A stretch of DNA of 64,000 nt, taken from Furfurilactobacillus milii. Lineage in GTDB: Bacteria; Bacillota; Bacilli; Lactobacillales; Lactobacillaceae. The stretch is taken from positions 1-64,000 of the forward strand of contig NZ_WEZT01000005.1 of assembly GCF_009863985.1 (NCBI RefSeq), in the 5' to 3' direction. Shown here in pieces: positions 34,138-43,658 of the stretch; the first letter of the stretch is position 1, and every line of letters begins with the position of its first letter. Below the pieces are notes generated by a model that was given only the letters and a program-made list of their open reading frames with translations, had not been told where the DNA came from and searched no databases. Position numbers and translations under genes: made by a program.

Positions 34138-34704
34138 ATGACAAAACTATTATTAGCTAACTCAATGATGATTGACCAACGTGAAGTTCGAACACAGCAA
34201 AAGTTGTACGGGGGAATCCAACATCTTTATGCTCTAAAGCGTCCATTTGATAAGATAACCATCAGTGAACTATGTCGGATTGCTAAAGTTGGTCGCGCGA
34301 CCTTCTACCGGCATCATCAAAATATTGCCGATGTGATAACCATTCAGCTGTTGATTGTGATTACTGAGGTGACGAATCGTATCGATACTCGTTCAAGCAT
34401 TGATTGGCGAACTGCTAGTCAGCTTATTAGTCGCGTGATTTTGGAAAACTGCGGCTTCTTTCAACTATTGCGATGGACAGGATTGCGTGAACAGATGGTC
34501 CCAATTGTAGGTGGCGTGACTCAACGTGTGCTTATCATTAGGGAACGGCGGCCGACTCAGATGAAATTATTGTGTTACGGAATTGGGGATGCCTTACTTG
34601 GGTTTGCAATGCAAGTCGCTTGTATTGAACCATCGCTCCCACTTGCGGACGTGGTTGACTTGTACCGAAAATTAATTCCACATGATTTTACAGAAAAAAA
34701 CTAG
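34138..34704 (+). CDS. TetR/AcrR-family transcriptional regulator
   Basis: About 188 residues. An N-terminal helix-turn-helix at about 20-60 (FDKITISELCRIAKVGRATFYRHHQNIADV) has the GRATFYRHF-like turn of TetR proteins. The C-terminal ligand domain is all-helical. Probably represses the divergent amidohydrolase gene. The start is uncertain: ATG 34138 and later ATGs at 34165/34168 all lack a good ribosome site, and a TTG at 34117 is also in frame. Confidence 0.82.
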   Translation: MTKLLLANSMMIDQREVRTQQKLYGGIQHLYALKRPFDKITISELCRIAKVGRATFYRHHQNIADVITIQLLIVITEVTNRIDTRSSIDWRTASQLISRVILENCGFFQLLRWTGLREQMVPIVGGVTQRVLIIRERRPTQMKLLCYGIGDALLGFAMQVACIEPSLPLADVVDLYRKLIPHDFTEKN

Positions 34705-34741
34705 CCATCTCGTTCTTTGTTCAAGAGCGAGATGGCTAGTA
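34700..34741 (-). terminator. Strong terminator of the ADP-ribosylglycohydrolase operon
   Basis: Perfect 13-bp stem ACTAGCCATCTCG / CGAGATGGCTAGT; on the minus strand it is followed by T7. It also stops the convergent TetR gene less efficiently. Confidence 0.88.
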
Positions 34742-34769
34742 GGTTTTAAGGGCGATGGCTTTTAAATAC

Positions 34770-35756
34770 TTAATATTTGCCGGATCGAAGTGCGTCATGG
34801 ATTGTATTGGCAATTACGTTACGACCCAGCAATTGATCCTGCCAGTCTCGTGGAAGTGACGTCAGGCCACCCCGAATTGCCGCAAGGCCACCAGCGATGC
34901 TTGCAATAGTGTCCGTGTCACCGCCAAGATTGATTGCGTTCAGGACAAGGTCATGATAATCGGTAAAGTGGTTGAGTAACCACCAGACGCTTTCTGTAGT
35001 GTCAACGACATAGCCGCTGGTGTTAAGCTGAGCGGCAGTCAGTTTGTAAAAAGCAGGATCAAGAAGACGATTGTACTGAGGCAGTTCGCCGGCTAGTTCA
35101 GTTCGGTTCTGGACGATTCGCTGAACATCTTGAACCGCTTGGGTGAGAAACTGGCTGGTCCAACCAGTTGATTCAATAAGCCGAGTTAAGAGCGCGGAGT
35201 AAAGTAAGCAGGCGACTGTTGAACGAGCATGTCGATGCGTTAACTCAGCAACTTCGATAATTTGATCAACTAGATCTGGGCGGTTTATTAACGTTTGACC
35301 TTCATCTAATTGGTGAATAGCCCATAATGTGACTGGTAACATACGCATAAGGGCGCCATTACCGTTGTTTTTGACATCAGCGCTGCCTGCATCACGAGGA
35401 TTATGCGTTTCACTGTAATGACGTAGTGCTTGACGAGTACCGTTACCAACGTCAAAAGTTTCATGAACTGGTGTGAAGTCAGCATCGTTTAACCAAGCCA
35501 TGAAGTTATTCATGACTGGTTCCAATGGAATAGTGGCGTCAGTTGCGTTAGCCGCGATTGCAGCTAGCGTAGCAAGCGTCATGCTAGTATCGTCCGACCA
35601 TGTGCCGGGCAATGTTTGATAAGCGCCCATAAGCATTTCGTGCACCGGATTTTGTTGCAACTTTTCGTAACTTTTAAATTGTGTTGACTGACCAAGGGCG
35701 TCACCGATAGCGATACCGTAAATGCCTGCAGTCAACGCTGCTGATGTATGTTTCAT
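34770..35756 (-). CDS. ADP-ribosylglycohydrolase (DraG/ARH) family protein
   Basis: The 328-residue protein starts MKHTSAALTAGIYGIAIGDALGQSTQF, the N-terminal GDALG motif of the family. The metal-binding WSDDTSMTLA follows, and near the C-terminus INLGGDTDTIASIAGGLAAIRGG. These supply the two divalent metal sites that hydrolyse ADP-ribose from modified arginine or related adducts. AGAGGAG lies eight bases before the chosen ATG; the longer upstream frame overlaps the lipid kinase gene and lacks a ribosome site. Target modification unknown. Operon with the lipid kinase. Confidence 0.9.
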   Translation of the reverse strand: MKHTSAALTAGIYGIAIGDALGQSTQFKSYEKLQQNPVHEMLMGAYQTLPGTWSDDTSMTLATLAAIAANATDATIPLEPVMNNFMAWLNDADFTPVHETFDVGNGTRQALRHYSETHNPRDAGSADVKNNGNGALMRMLPVTLWAIHQLDEGQTLINRPDLVDQIIEVAELTHRHARSTVACLLYSALLTRLIESTGWTSQFLTQAVQDVQRIVQNRTELAGELPQYNRLLDPAFYKLTAAQLNTSGYVVDTTESVWWLLNHFTDYHDLVLNAINLGGDTDTIASIAGGLAAIRGGLTSLPRDWQDQLLGRNVIANTIHDALRSGKY

Positions 35757-35823
35757 GTGCAAGACTCCTCTGAGATTAGTAAGACTTTCCACGATGAAGT
35801 GAATGATAAAAAATTTAACGATA

Positions 35824-36792
35824 TTACTTAGAATGTCGAGTAGGAGCAAACCAAAACGGATATTGTTCGACGGAGAGGTAAATATCAAAGAAACGATTAC
35901 CCATTTCTTCACCATCAACTTGACCGTATTCTAAAGAGGATATTGTTAGATGCAAATGATCGGCCTGATAATGATGAACGTTTTTAAAATTCAGATGACG
36001 CCCAAAGGCCATCATAATAAACAAGAAAATGAATTTAGGCAGAATCATTTTTTCCGCGATAATGAGCGATAATTTTCGATCATGAACATTTGCGATAGGC
36101 AAAATGGGAACGCCACCACCAAAGTACGGGTGATTACTTGTCGTTACCAAAAAGCCGTTGTCAAAAATATCACGACGGTTACCTACGTGAACCGTAACAG
36201 GGAAGGCAGTTTGCTGTCCTAGCACCTTGATGAGTTGTCCAATATAGGCCAGGTTGCCAAAGTGTAAACGGTTGAGCAAGCCCTTTTTAGTGCTGTGATT
36301 CGCAGCACTGACAATTGCGGCATCGAAACCAATGCCAACATTATTGACAAAGTAACGTTGTTCTTGTTGGGTCGTCTCTTCATAATGACCGATGTCCAAT
36401 ATTTCTGGTTCAGTAGCCGCTAGGATCTGTTTTAACGCGTTTGAAGGGTTGCGGGATACTTGTGCACCTCGGGCAAAATCATTGCCAGAACCGGCAGGAA
36501 TGTACGCTAGTGGCAAAGCGACAGCTACATCGACCTTTTTAAGCCCATTTAGTGCTTGATTGAGAGTACCATCACCGCCGACGACCAAAACAATGTGTGA
36601 ACCCATGGTGACATTTGCATGGTGTTTCGCGTACTGTTCAGCAAGAAGAATCGCATGTTCAGCATATTTTGTTTCATCCATTTGATATTCAATTCCCGGT
36701 TGATCCAGCTGTGGTTGAATCGTATGCCAAACGTTGTTTGCGTAACCGCGGCCAGCGTGACGGTTTAAAATGACGTAAAAGTGACGGGTCAT
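35824..36792 (-). CDS. Diacylglycerol kinase-family lipid kinase (DgkB/YegS type)
   Basis: The 322-residue protein starts MTRHFYVILNRHAGRGYA and has the ATP-binding VLVVGGDGTLNQALNGL and IPAGSGNDFARG motifs. VGIGFDAAIV and YGQVDGEEM complete the YegS/DgkB pattern. It phosphorylates diacylglycerol or a related lipid at the membrane surface, recycling lipid from lipoteichoic acid synthesis if it is DgkB. AGGAA precedes ATG 36792; a start 15 bases earlier is less likely. The ADP-ribosylglycohydrolase gene follows after 67 bases. Confidence 0.9.
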   Translation of the reverse strand: MTRHFYVILNRHAGRGYANNVWHTIQPQLDQPGIEYQMDETKYAEHAILLAEQYAKHHANVTMGSHIVLVVGGDGTLNQALNGLKKVDVAVALPLAYIPAGSGNDFARGAQVSRNPSNALKQILAATEPEILDIGHYEETTQQEQRYFVNNVGIGFDAAIVSAANHSTKKGLLNRLHFGNLAYIGQLIKVLGQQTAFPVTVHVGNRRDIFDNGFLVTTSNHPYFGGGVPILPIANVHDRKLSLIIAEKMILPKFIFLFIMMAFGRHLNFKNVHHYQADHLHLTISSLEYGQVDGEEMGNRFFDIYLSVEQYPFWFAPTRHSK

Positions 36793-36904
36793 AACAGTTC
36801 CTCTCAATATGAAACACTTTCTCTTTATTCAGTATACGAAATGAGCGACCAATGGAGTGGGGCCATTAGCAGTTGTTTAAGGTTTCTTAAAGAACATTGC
36901 GCAT

Positions 36905-36937
36905 AAGAAAACCGGCTCTTCTGATGAAGAACCGGCA
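36905..36937 (-). terminator. Terminator of rpoY-rnjA
   Basis: On the minus strand GCCGGTTCTTC-ATCA-GAAGAGCCGGT is followed by TTTCTT. Confidence 0.88.
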
Positions 36938-36968
36938 GCAATCAACGATTTTTGAATCGCGTTGATTA

Positions 36969-38741
36969 TTATTCGTTTGTTGCTTGTGTTTCAGCTTTGG
37001 CATTAACTTCACGCCGTGCTGGTGAATTACGATGTGTGACAGGCTTTTTATGGGGTGTGTTTGTGCTAGTCATAATCAATTCTGGCAGAATCATCGGATG
37101 ACGTTCAGTCTTTTCATACAAGAAACTCTGTAAGTCATCGATAATGGCTGTTCGAATCGAGGCTTCCGTTGCGTTATCATCGCGCATTGCACGGCGAATC
37201 GTCCGGAACACGCGCCGACGACCTTCATTAATCATGTCGCCAGATTCACGCATATAGACAAAACCACGACTGAGAAGGTCAGGACCAGCCTGAATTTCCT
37301 TGTTTTTAAGATCGATTGTCGCAACAACGACAACTAATCCTTCTTCGGACAACATTTGGCGGTCATGTAAAACGACGTTGCCGATGTCACCAACACCATT
37401 ACCATCTACATATACATCGCCGGCGTTAAAGTGACCAGCGACACGGGCAGAATCGGCAGTAAGAGCCAACACATCACCGTTTTGCAGAATAAACGTGTGA
37501 TCTTCTGGAACGTCACACAACTGCGCGAGTTGTGTATGAATCTTCTGCATTCTGTACTCACCATGGATTGGCATAAAGTACTTAGGTTTGATTAACCGAA
37601 GCATTAATTCCTGATCAACCTGGCCACCATGTCCTGAAGTATGGATGTTGTTGACAGCACCGTGAATAACTTCGGCACCGGCTTCTTCCAATTCGTTAAT
37701 GACCCGGTTAACACTAGTTGTGTTACCAGGAATTGGGTTACTTGAAAAGATAACTGTATCATTTGGTTGAATTGAAATCTGACGGTGGGTACCGTTAGCG
37801 ATCCGTGACAGGGCGGCCATTGGTTCACCCTGAGAGCCAGTACATAAAATGAGTGTTTCATTCGCTGGAATATTGCGAAGCTCGGAAGCATCAACCAACA
37901 CGTCGTCGGGGATGTTAAGGTAGCCGAGCTCACGACCGTTAACTAAGGCTGCTTCCATTGACCGACCAAACACGGCGATTTTCCGATGATGTTCAATGGC
38001 TGCTTCGGCGGCTTGTTCAATTCGTGAAATGTTTGAAGCGAAGGTAGCAAAAATGATTCGACCGTCAATTTTATCAAACAACTTATGAATTGAATGGCTG
38101 ACCCAGCGTTCAGACTTAGTAAATTCTGGCCGTTCGGCATTCGTTGAGTCGGAGAGAAGACATAAGACACCTTCTTCGCCGAGCTTTGCCATTTTCTGCA
38201 AATTCGGTGCCGGCGTGTTGATTGGCGTGAGGTCAAACTTGAAGTCACCAGTTTGAACAATCGTTCCAGAAGGCGTCTTAACTGCGACACCAAGAGTATC
38301 GGGAATACTGTGGGTTGTTCTAAAGAACGAGACACTCGTCTTTCTGAACTTCAGTACAGTATCTTCGTCAATCTCGTGCAGTTCAGTTGTTTCTAGTAAC
38401 CCATGTTCTTCCAACTTGTTTTTAATGAGCGCCATTGGAAGGGGACCTGCATAAATCGGTACATGAATTTGTTGAAGCAAAAATGGAATCCCACCAATGT
38501 GGTCTTCGTGTCCGTGAGTGATGACAAGCGCCTTAATTTTTGATTCGTTTTGTTTAAGGTAAGAGTAGTCCGGAATCACGTAATCAATTCCCAGCAATTC
38601 GTCTTCGGGGAACTTAATACCGGCATCAATCATGATGATTTCATCCTGAAACTGGACACCATAAGTGTTTTTCCCAATTTCGCCTAATCCACCAACTGCG
38701 TATACTGCGGTTTCGTTATTTTTAATATTGAGTTTTGCCAT
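36969..38741 (-). CDS. rnjA: Ribonuclease J1
   Basis: The 590-residue metallo-beta-lactamase/beta-CASP nuclease has the full motif [10 protein letters not shown] (His76, His78, Asp80, His81). [41 protein letters not shown] and MPIHGEYRM follow, with a C-terminal domain after about 450. The last 30 residues are basic. It is a 5'-exonuclease and endonuclease of mRNA and rRNA processing. It follows rpoY by three bases, a conserved Firmicutes arrangement. A second, degenerate-site paralogue lies at 62071. Confidence 0.97.
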   Translation of the reverse strand: MAKLNIKNNETAVYAVGGLGEIGKNTYGVQFQDEIIMIDAGIKFPEDELLGIDYVIPDYSYLKQNESKIKALVITHGHEDHIGGIPFLLQQIHVPIYAGPLPMALIKNKLEEHGLLETTELHEIDEDTVLKFRKTSVSFFRTTHSIPDTLGVAVKTPSGTIVQTGDFKFDLTPINTPAPNLQKMAKLGEEGVLCLLSDSTNAERPEFTKSERWVSHSIHKLFDKIDGRIIFATFASNISRIEQAAEAAIEHHRKIAVFGRSMEAALVNGRELGYLNIPDDVLVDASELRNIPANETLILCTGSQGEPMAALSRIANGTHRQISIQPNDTVIFSSNPIPGNTTSVNRVINELEEAGAEVIHGAVNNIHTSGHGGQVDQELMLRLIKPKYFMPIHGEYRMQKIHTQLAQLCDVPEDHTFILQNGDVLALTADSARVAGHFNAGDVYVDGNGVGDIGNVVLHDRQMLSEEGLVVVVATIDLKNKEIQAGPDLLSRGFVYMRESGDMINEGRRRVFRTIRRAMRDDNATEASIRTAIIDDLQSFLYEKTERHPMILPELIMTSTNTPHKKPVTHRNSPARREVNAKAETQATNE

Positions 38742-38744
38742 AAG

Positions 38745-38957
38745 CTAAAACTCCGTTAACTTGTAGTTGGCGCCTTTTTGCTCATATTCCAAAGCGTTGC
38801 CTTCAAGTGGTTCTAAATATTCAACATTGTACTCAGTGTTAGCTTCAACGGTGCTCATTGCTTCGGCCTCATTGTCGGCCTCAATGTATAATGAGTGAGT
38901 GTCTTCCCGTTTAGGGTTACGAACTTTTGATTCTTGATAATAAACTTTGAAAATCAT
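38745..38957 (-). CDS. rpoY: DNA-dependent RNA polymerase epsilon subunit
   Basis: The 70-residue protein MIFKVYYQESKVRNPKREDTHSLYIEADNEAEAMSTVEANTEYNVEYLEPL has the DUF1447/RpoY pattern, including SLY-x-EA and NVEY. It binds RNA polymerase near the beta' jaw as in Bacillus. Directly upstream of rnjA as usual. TAGGAGA lies about nine bases before the ATG. Confidence 0.95.
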   Translation of the reverse strand: MIFKVYYQESKVRNPKREDTHSLYIEADNEAEAMSTVEANTEYNVEYLEPLEGNALEYEQKGANYKLTEF

Positions 38958-39282
38958 GTGTAAAAATCTCCTATATATAATGAATTTTTATTGTATGAAA
39001 AACAGAACCGTCACACCTAAGCGAGGCGGTTAACGAACGAAAAATTAAGGTGTTTTCTCCCGAACAGCGGTTGCGCGAACACAACATTTGAGTTCAATAT
39101 TACCATAGCCGGCTGTCGATGTACACTCACACGGCGCATTGCCAGTGTATTCAGGCTCATTTACAAGGTCATTCGCTGGTGTAGGAAATTATTTCCAGAA
39201 AATACGGATTGATTTACCGTCGGCTAGCGGTTACTAACGAGAAGATATGGTAAAATTAGGTGTAGAAACGGAGGGGTTCTGA
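38958..39282. other. Divergent intergenic region (325 bases)
   Basis: Contains the promoters of rpoY-rnjA and of the gene at 39283 but no frame or repeat that I can support. Confidence 0.45.
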
Positions 39283-39810
39283 ATGAAACTGGCACTAATC
39301 ATTATTATAGGAATTATCCTCGCATATTTAATTTATCATTATATTCATCGTCTGATTATTCGCCGGGCGACAAGCATTGTTCGTAATGATGCTCAGGCGA
39401 CGACGGAAAGTGCTATGACAAGTGCACTGAATCAGTTTGCTGACGAACACACTTTGAGCCAAAACCAAAATCATTTTACAGCGTCTGACACTGTGGCTGA
39501 CGTTTGGGGCCGCGGCGTGATGGCCTTTGAGTTCAGCATCACTGTCGACAATTTGCAGGCAGATCAACTGCCCACCTTAAGGCGACCATTAAACAATGCG
39601 CTGGGAGAGTATGCAGTCAAAAATCATGTTAAACGGTTATCGACGAGCCATCCCACGTTTGTTGTGACTGATTTGTGGTTATTTGAGGGGCAATTGCACA
39701 TTGATGTTGCCTATTTAATGAATGAATCTACCATTGAATATGTTCAGGATCTTAAACGACTTAACCCTTCGGAAAAAATGCCAGCCTCCAATGCTGAAGA
39801 AAACCACTAA
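39283..39810 (+). CDS. Membrane-anchored hypothetical protein (175 aa)
   Basis: An N-terminal transmembrane helix (LALIIIIGIILAYLIYHYI, residues 3-21) is followed by a positive segment (RLIIRR) and a soluble domain with a helix (ATSIVRNDAQATTESAMTSALNQFADEH) and strands (VMAFEFSITVDNLQ, FVVTDLWLFEGQLHIDVAYLM). The charge pattern suggests the domain is cytoplasmic. Family not recognised. GGAGGGG lies six bases before the ATG. Confidence 0.7.
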   Translation: MKLALIIIIGIILAYLIYHYIHRLIIRRATSIVRNDAQATTESAMTSALNQFADEHTLSQNQNHFTASDTVADVWGRGVMAFEFSITVDNLQADQLPTLRRPLNNALGEYAVKNHVKRLSTSHPTFVVTDLWLFEGQLHIDVAYLMNESTIEYVQDLKRLNPSEKMPASNAEENH

Positions 39811-39859
39811 GGATAATCATTTGTACGTTGGCTTTATAGTTAACTTTATATGTATAGTT

Positions 39860-39916
39860 AAAAACAAAAACCGCTTTGAACTAGCATGGCTGCTAATTCA
39901 AAACGGTTTTTGTTGA
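39860..39916. terminator. Bidirectional terminator
   Basis: Long stem AACAAAAACCG-C-TTTGAA / TTCAAA-A-CGGTTTTTGTT between convergent genes. Confidence 0.88.
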
Positions 39917-39923
39917 CTCAAAT

Positions 39924-40373
39924 TTAATTATGATGTGCCGAGTTTTCACTCAGGTTGTCGTCAATTGTATTCAACATGGCCGACAACGAGGTTAGTTCTG
40001 TACTGCTGAGACCTGCAAAGGTCAAGTCATTAACATGCTGTAACTGATTATTTATTTTGTCGATCAAATGGGCACCGTCATCGGTCAGTAAAACGCGCCA
40101 TGCCCGTCGATCCGTATCCGTTTTGACCTTGCGTACAAAGCCTAAGTTGATCAATTGGTCCAACCGTCGCGTAACGTTGCTTGGGCTGAGATAAATCCGT
40201 CGATATAACTGATCCTGTGTTAAACCGGTTTTGGCATCGATCTTTAAAAGGAGATAATAATTGCTTGCCGAGAGATTAAGCGGTCGTAATTGATCGTCGA
40301 GCAACGCTGTTAGTTTTCTTGAGGCGGTGTTTAACTGGGCAATAAGATCATCGTTTAATGGTGAAAATGCCAT
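39924..40373 (-). CDS. MarR-family transcriptional regulator
   Basis: The 149-residue winged-helix protein has SASNYYLLLKIDAKTGLTQDQLYRRIYLSPSNVTRRLDQLINLGFVRKVKTDTDRRAWRVLLTDDG, which is the MarR helix-turn-helix plus wing with the DxRR motif. It lies 20 bases downstream of def in the same direction and may be co-transcribed with it. GGAGGTAAG precedes the ATG. Target and effector unknown. Confidence 0.9.
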   Translation of the reverse strand: MAFSPLNDDLIAQLNTASRKLTALLDDQLRPLNLSASNYYLLLKIDAKTGLTQDQLYRRIYLSPSNVTRRLDQLINLGFVRKVKTDTDRRAWRVLLTDDGAHLIDKINNQLQHVNDLTFAGLSSTELTSLSAMLNTIDDNLSENSAHHN

Positions 40374-40393
40374 GATTGCTTACCTCCAGGTGT

Positions 40394-41005
40394 TTAACCA
40401 ATCAACAGTGTGTTTTCTTCGGCCGCAAATGGTTGTTCCTTATTAATATGGTCATAAAATAGCACACCGTGCAGATGATCAATTTCATGCTGACAAACAA
40501 TGGCGGGATAATTTTTCAACCGAACCTTGTGGTCGTTACCGTCAACATCTTGAAAACGTAAAGTGATGCGATCAGCGCGCGGCACATAACCAGGTTTATC
40601 TTCATCAACGGACAGGCAACCTTCACCTTCGGACAGTGCCCCAAGCTGAACAGATTGGCTAACGATGACGGGATTAATAATTACATCCTTAAAGACTGGG
40701 TTGTCTTGAGCTTCCTGGGCAGCCTTTAAGACATCATCATGATTATCTGGATCATCTGGTTCTACAGGTGAGGGTACCAGAACGGCTGCCATTTGAATGG
40801 AAACGTCCACTTGCGGGGCAGCTAGACCGACTCCTGCTCTGAGACCGTACTTTTCAGCAAGGTCCGGATTTTGACTAACTTCCAGATATTCCATCATGTC
40901 CTTTGCAAGTTGTTGGTGTTCCTGACTAAGTGGAAAGGTGACCTTGTCAGCATACTTGCGTAAGGTAGGGTTACCATCCCGAATAATGTTGTCCATTAAT
41001 ATCAC
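40394..41005 (-). CDS. def: Peptide deformylase
   Basis: The 203-residue protein has all three motifs of a type 2 deformylase: GVGLAAPQ, EGCLSVDE and QHEIDHLHG (Cys and two His bind the metal, Glu is catalytic). It removes N-formyl groups from nascent proteins. I choose GTG at 41005 (reading VILMDNIIRDGNPTL) because AGGAGGA lies seven bases upstream; the ATG nine bases later is the alternative. An in-frame start at 41047 would swallow the ribosome site. Confidence 0.95.
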   Translation of the reverse strand: MILMDNIIRDGNPTLRKYADKVTFPLSQEHQQLAKDMMEYLEVSQNPDLAEKYGLRAGVGLAAPQVDVSIQMAAVLVPSPVEPDDPDNHDDVLKAAQEAQDNPVFKDVIINPVIVSQSVQLGALSEGEGCLSVDEDKPGYVPRADRITLRFQDVDGNDHKVRLKNYPAIVCQHEIDHLHGVLFYDHINKEQPFAAEENTLLIG

Positions 41006-41433
41006 GTGCTGTTCCTCCTCATATACTACTAACAAATAGTGTACCATACGCTAGAAATTTCGGAACGGCTAAGCGCGAAGACGAATCGAAACAGAAGTCA
41101 AACAATGGACGCAAAGTGTTGATACTTCAACGTTTGAAAGCAAATATGTCCGTTAAGTAAGCTAGCAACGCTTCGTGAAAACCGACGCAAAGAAAACTTA
41201 TTTTAATGTTATTAAATTTGTTTTCACAGTATAAAAATATTGGCATGTGAAATGTGAAAGAAGTATGAAAACGTGATTATACATTTAATACGCTGGTAAA
41301 AAGTTCATGTAACAGCGTTTTATGTTCGATTGGTTGGTTGCTATACAAAAAGCACCAAAAATGTTCAGAAACTTCACAAGTAAATGGGGTGTGCCAAGGT
41401 TTTTTGTGAGCTTTTTAACAATTATGAAACCCC

Positions 41434-41463
41434 TTGCAAACGATTTCTATCTAGCGTTACAAT
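41434..41463 (+). promoter_or_regulatory. pdh promoter with an overlapping cre-like site
   Basis: TTGCAA (41434-41439), 18 bases, TACAAT (41458-41463). TGCAAACGATTTCT (41435-41448) overlaps the -35 box and fits the catabolite-responsive element with about two mismatches, so CcpA could repress the operon. The remaining sequence of 41006-41562 shows no supported gene; the pdhA leader is about 90-100 bases. Confidence 0.55.
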
Positions 41464-41562
41464 TGTCGGTGAAAGATGAAAGCGCATACATTTGCTTGTT
41501 GCAAGTCTTAGACAGTGAGCGGATGGAAGCTGTCATCAGAAAAAGAAAGGAATGTGTGCATT

Positions 41563-42678
41563 ATGGCAAACAACGATTCATCTAAGCCAATTGTAGACTT
41601 TGCTGCGATTAAGGAAAATCTCGGTAGTGAATACAAAATGGTTCAAGTTCTAGACGGTTCTGCCAAAGTTGTTAATCAAGAGGTGTTTGACTCATTTAGT
41701 GATGAACAACTGGTTGATTTCATGAAGAAAATGGTTTGGGAACGTGCTTTACATGAGCAAACCATGAGCTTTTCACGTCAAGGTCGGTTAGGGTTCTACG
41801 CTCCAACGGCTGGTGAAGAAGCCAGTGAAATGGGCAGTGTCTCAGCTTTTGAACCTCAGGATTTCTTGTTCCCGGCTTACCGTGACTTACCACAACTGAT
41901 CCAACACGGTGGTTCAGTTGAAAAAGGCTTCCTATGGTCACGTGGTCATGTTAAGGGTAATCAGTATGATCCAAAGTATCGTGCATGGATGCCACAAATT
42001 ATTATCGGTGCTCAATTCGTTGAAGCTGCCGGTGCTGCTTTAGGAATTAAGAAGAACGGTGAGAACAACGTTGCCTTTGTTTACACCGGTGATGGTGGGA
42101 CTTCGCAAGGTGATACGTATGAAGGCTTGAACTTTGCCGGTGCCTTCCAAGCCCCATTAGTTGCCATCATTCAAAACAACGGCTTTGCAATTTCCGTTCC
42201 ACGGAAGAAGCAAACGGCTGCCACAACGTTGGCTCAAAAGGCCGTTGCTGCCGGAATGCCTTCTGTTCAGGTTGACGGGATGGATATCTTGGCTGTTTAT
42301 TCTGTTGCTAAAGCTGCTCGTGAGTACGCAGCAGGCAATGGGCCAGTGCTGATTGAAACCTTAACTTACCGTTATGGTGCCCACAGCTCAGCCGGTGATG
42401 ATCCTTCGCGTTACCGTACTAAGGAAGAAGAAAAGCCTTGGCATGATAACGACCCATTAATCCGTTTGCGCAAGGTACTGGAAGACAAAGGACTTTGGTC
42501 CGATCAACAGGAAAGTGACTATGTTGACGAATGCAAGACGCAGTTCAAGGCTGACTTAAAAGCTGCCGATGCAGAACCTAAACAAACAAATGTTGAAATG
42601 TTAAAGAACACGTTCGAAGTACCAACTCCGAACATCAAGGCACAAATTGCCGAATTTGAAGCAAAGGAGTCGAAGTAA
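41563..42678 (+). CDS. pdhA: Pyruvate dehydrogenase E1 component, alpha subunit
   Basis: The 371-residue protein has the thiamine-diphosphate motif from GDG (about 176-178) to NNGFAISVP. GFYAPTAGEEASEMGSV, FLFPAYRDLPQLI and the regulatory-loop region YRYGAHSSAGDDPSRYR mark E1-alpha of the Gram-positive type. It decarboxylates pyruvate and transfers the acetyl group to lipoyl-E2. AAAGG lies before ATG 41563; in-frame codons back to 41515 have no ribosome site. First gene of pdhABCD. Confidence 0.97.
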   Translation: MANNDSSKPIVDFAAIKENLGSEYKMVQVLDGSAKVVNQEVFDSFSDEQLVDFMKKMVWERALHEQTMSFSRQGRLGFYAPTAGEEASEMGSVSAFEPQDFLFPAYRDLPQLIQHGGSVEKGFLWSRGHVKGNQYDPKYRAWMPQIIIGAQFVEAAGAALGIKKNGENNVAFVYTGDGGTSQGDTYEGLNFAGAFQAPLVAIIQNNGFAISVPRKKQTAATTLAQKAVAAGMPSVQVDGMDILAVYSVAKAAREYAAGNGPVLIETLTYRYGAHSSAGDDPSRYRTKEEEKPWHDNDPLIRLRKVLEDKGLWSDQQESDYVDECKTQFKADLKAADAEPKQTNVEMLKNTFEVPTPNIKAQIAEFEAKESK

Positions 42679-42680
42679 TC

Positions 42681-43658
42681 ATGGCTACGAAAACTTATAT
42701 TCAAGCGATTACTGACGGACTTGATCAGGTCTTAAGCGACGATGACAAGACGTTAATCTTCGGTGAAGATGTCGGTAAAAACGGTGGTGTTTTCCGTACC
42801 ACTCAAGGATTACAAGACAAGTACGGTGAAGACCGGGTATTTGACACACCATTGGCTGAATCAGGTATTCTTGGTTTAGCAATGGGACTAGCAGCAACTG
42901 GTTGGCGGCCGCTTCCTGAGATCCAATTTATGGGTTTCACATTTGAAGCTGTTGACTCCATTGCTGGTCAAATGTCACGGACACGGTTCCGTTTCGGTGG
43001 CGAAAAGAATATGCCAATCACGATTCGGACACCATTTGGTGGTGGGACACACACCGCTGAAATGCACTCAGATAACTTGGAAAGTTTCTTCACTGATGTT
43101 CCCGGATTGCGTGTGGTAACGCCTTCCAATCCTTATGATGCAAAGGGCTTGATTATTTCAGCTGTTGAAAACAACGACCCCGTATTGTTCATGGAAAACT
43201 TGAAGTTGTACCGTTCCATGAAGGCTGAAGTGCCAGACGACAAGTACACGGTTCCGTTGGACACTGCCAAAGTGGTTCGCGAAGGAACTGATATCACCGT
43301 TGTTGCTTACAGTGCTGAAGTTAATGAAGCACTGAAGGTTGCTGACAAACTGGCTAAGGAAAACATTTCTGTTGAAGTTATCGATTTGGTTTCCTTATCA
43401 CCAATTGACACAGACACAATCTTCAAGTCAATCGACAAGACGCATCATGTTGTGATGGTTCAAGAAGCACAACGGATGGCTGGTGTCGGTGCGACGGTTG
43501 TATCTGATATCGCTGAAAACGACATTCTTTCATTGGACGCCCCAATTGGACGGGTAGCCGCTCCAGACAGCATTTACCCATTTGCTTTGGCTGAAGACGA
43601 CTGGATTCCGGATGCCGCTGAAATTGAAGCAAAGGTTCGTGAAATCCTCACATACTGA
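42681..43658 (+). CDS. pdhB: Pyruvate dehydrogenase E1 component, beta subunit
   Basis: The 325-residue transketolase-like subunit starts MATKTYIQAITDGLDQVLSDD. It has IFGEDVGKNGGVFRTTQGLQ, DTPLAESGILGLAMGLA, the ThDP-activating Glu in PLPEIQFMGF, and GGGTHTAEMHSD. It pairs with E1-alpha to form the alpha2beta2 enzyme. It begins two bases after pdhA with AAAGGAG inside the end of pdhA. Confidence 0.97.
   Translation: MATKTYIQAITDGLDQVLSDDDKTLIFGEDVGKNGGVFRTTQGLQDKYGEDRVFDTPLAESGILGLAMGLAATGWRPLPEIQFMGFTFEAVDSIAGQMSRTRFRFGGEKNMPITIRTPFGGGTHTAEMHSDNLESFFTDVPGLRVVTPSNPYDAKGLIISAVENNDPVLFMENLKLYRSMKAEVPDDKYTVPLDTAKVVREGTDITVVAYSAEVNEALKVADKLAKENISVEVIDLVSLSPIDTDTIFKSIDKTHHVVMVQEAQRMAGVGATVVSDIAENDILSLDAPIGRVAAPDSIYPFALAEDDWIPDAAEIEAKVREILTY

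Noticed and set aside
41322-41585. An 87-codon plus-strand frame overlapping the start of pdhA
   Set aside because: It covers the pdh promoter and leader, has no ribosome site and continues into pdhA in another frame.
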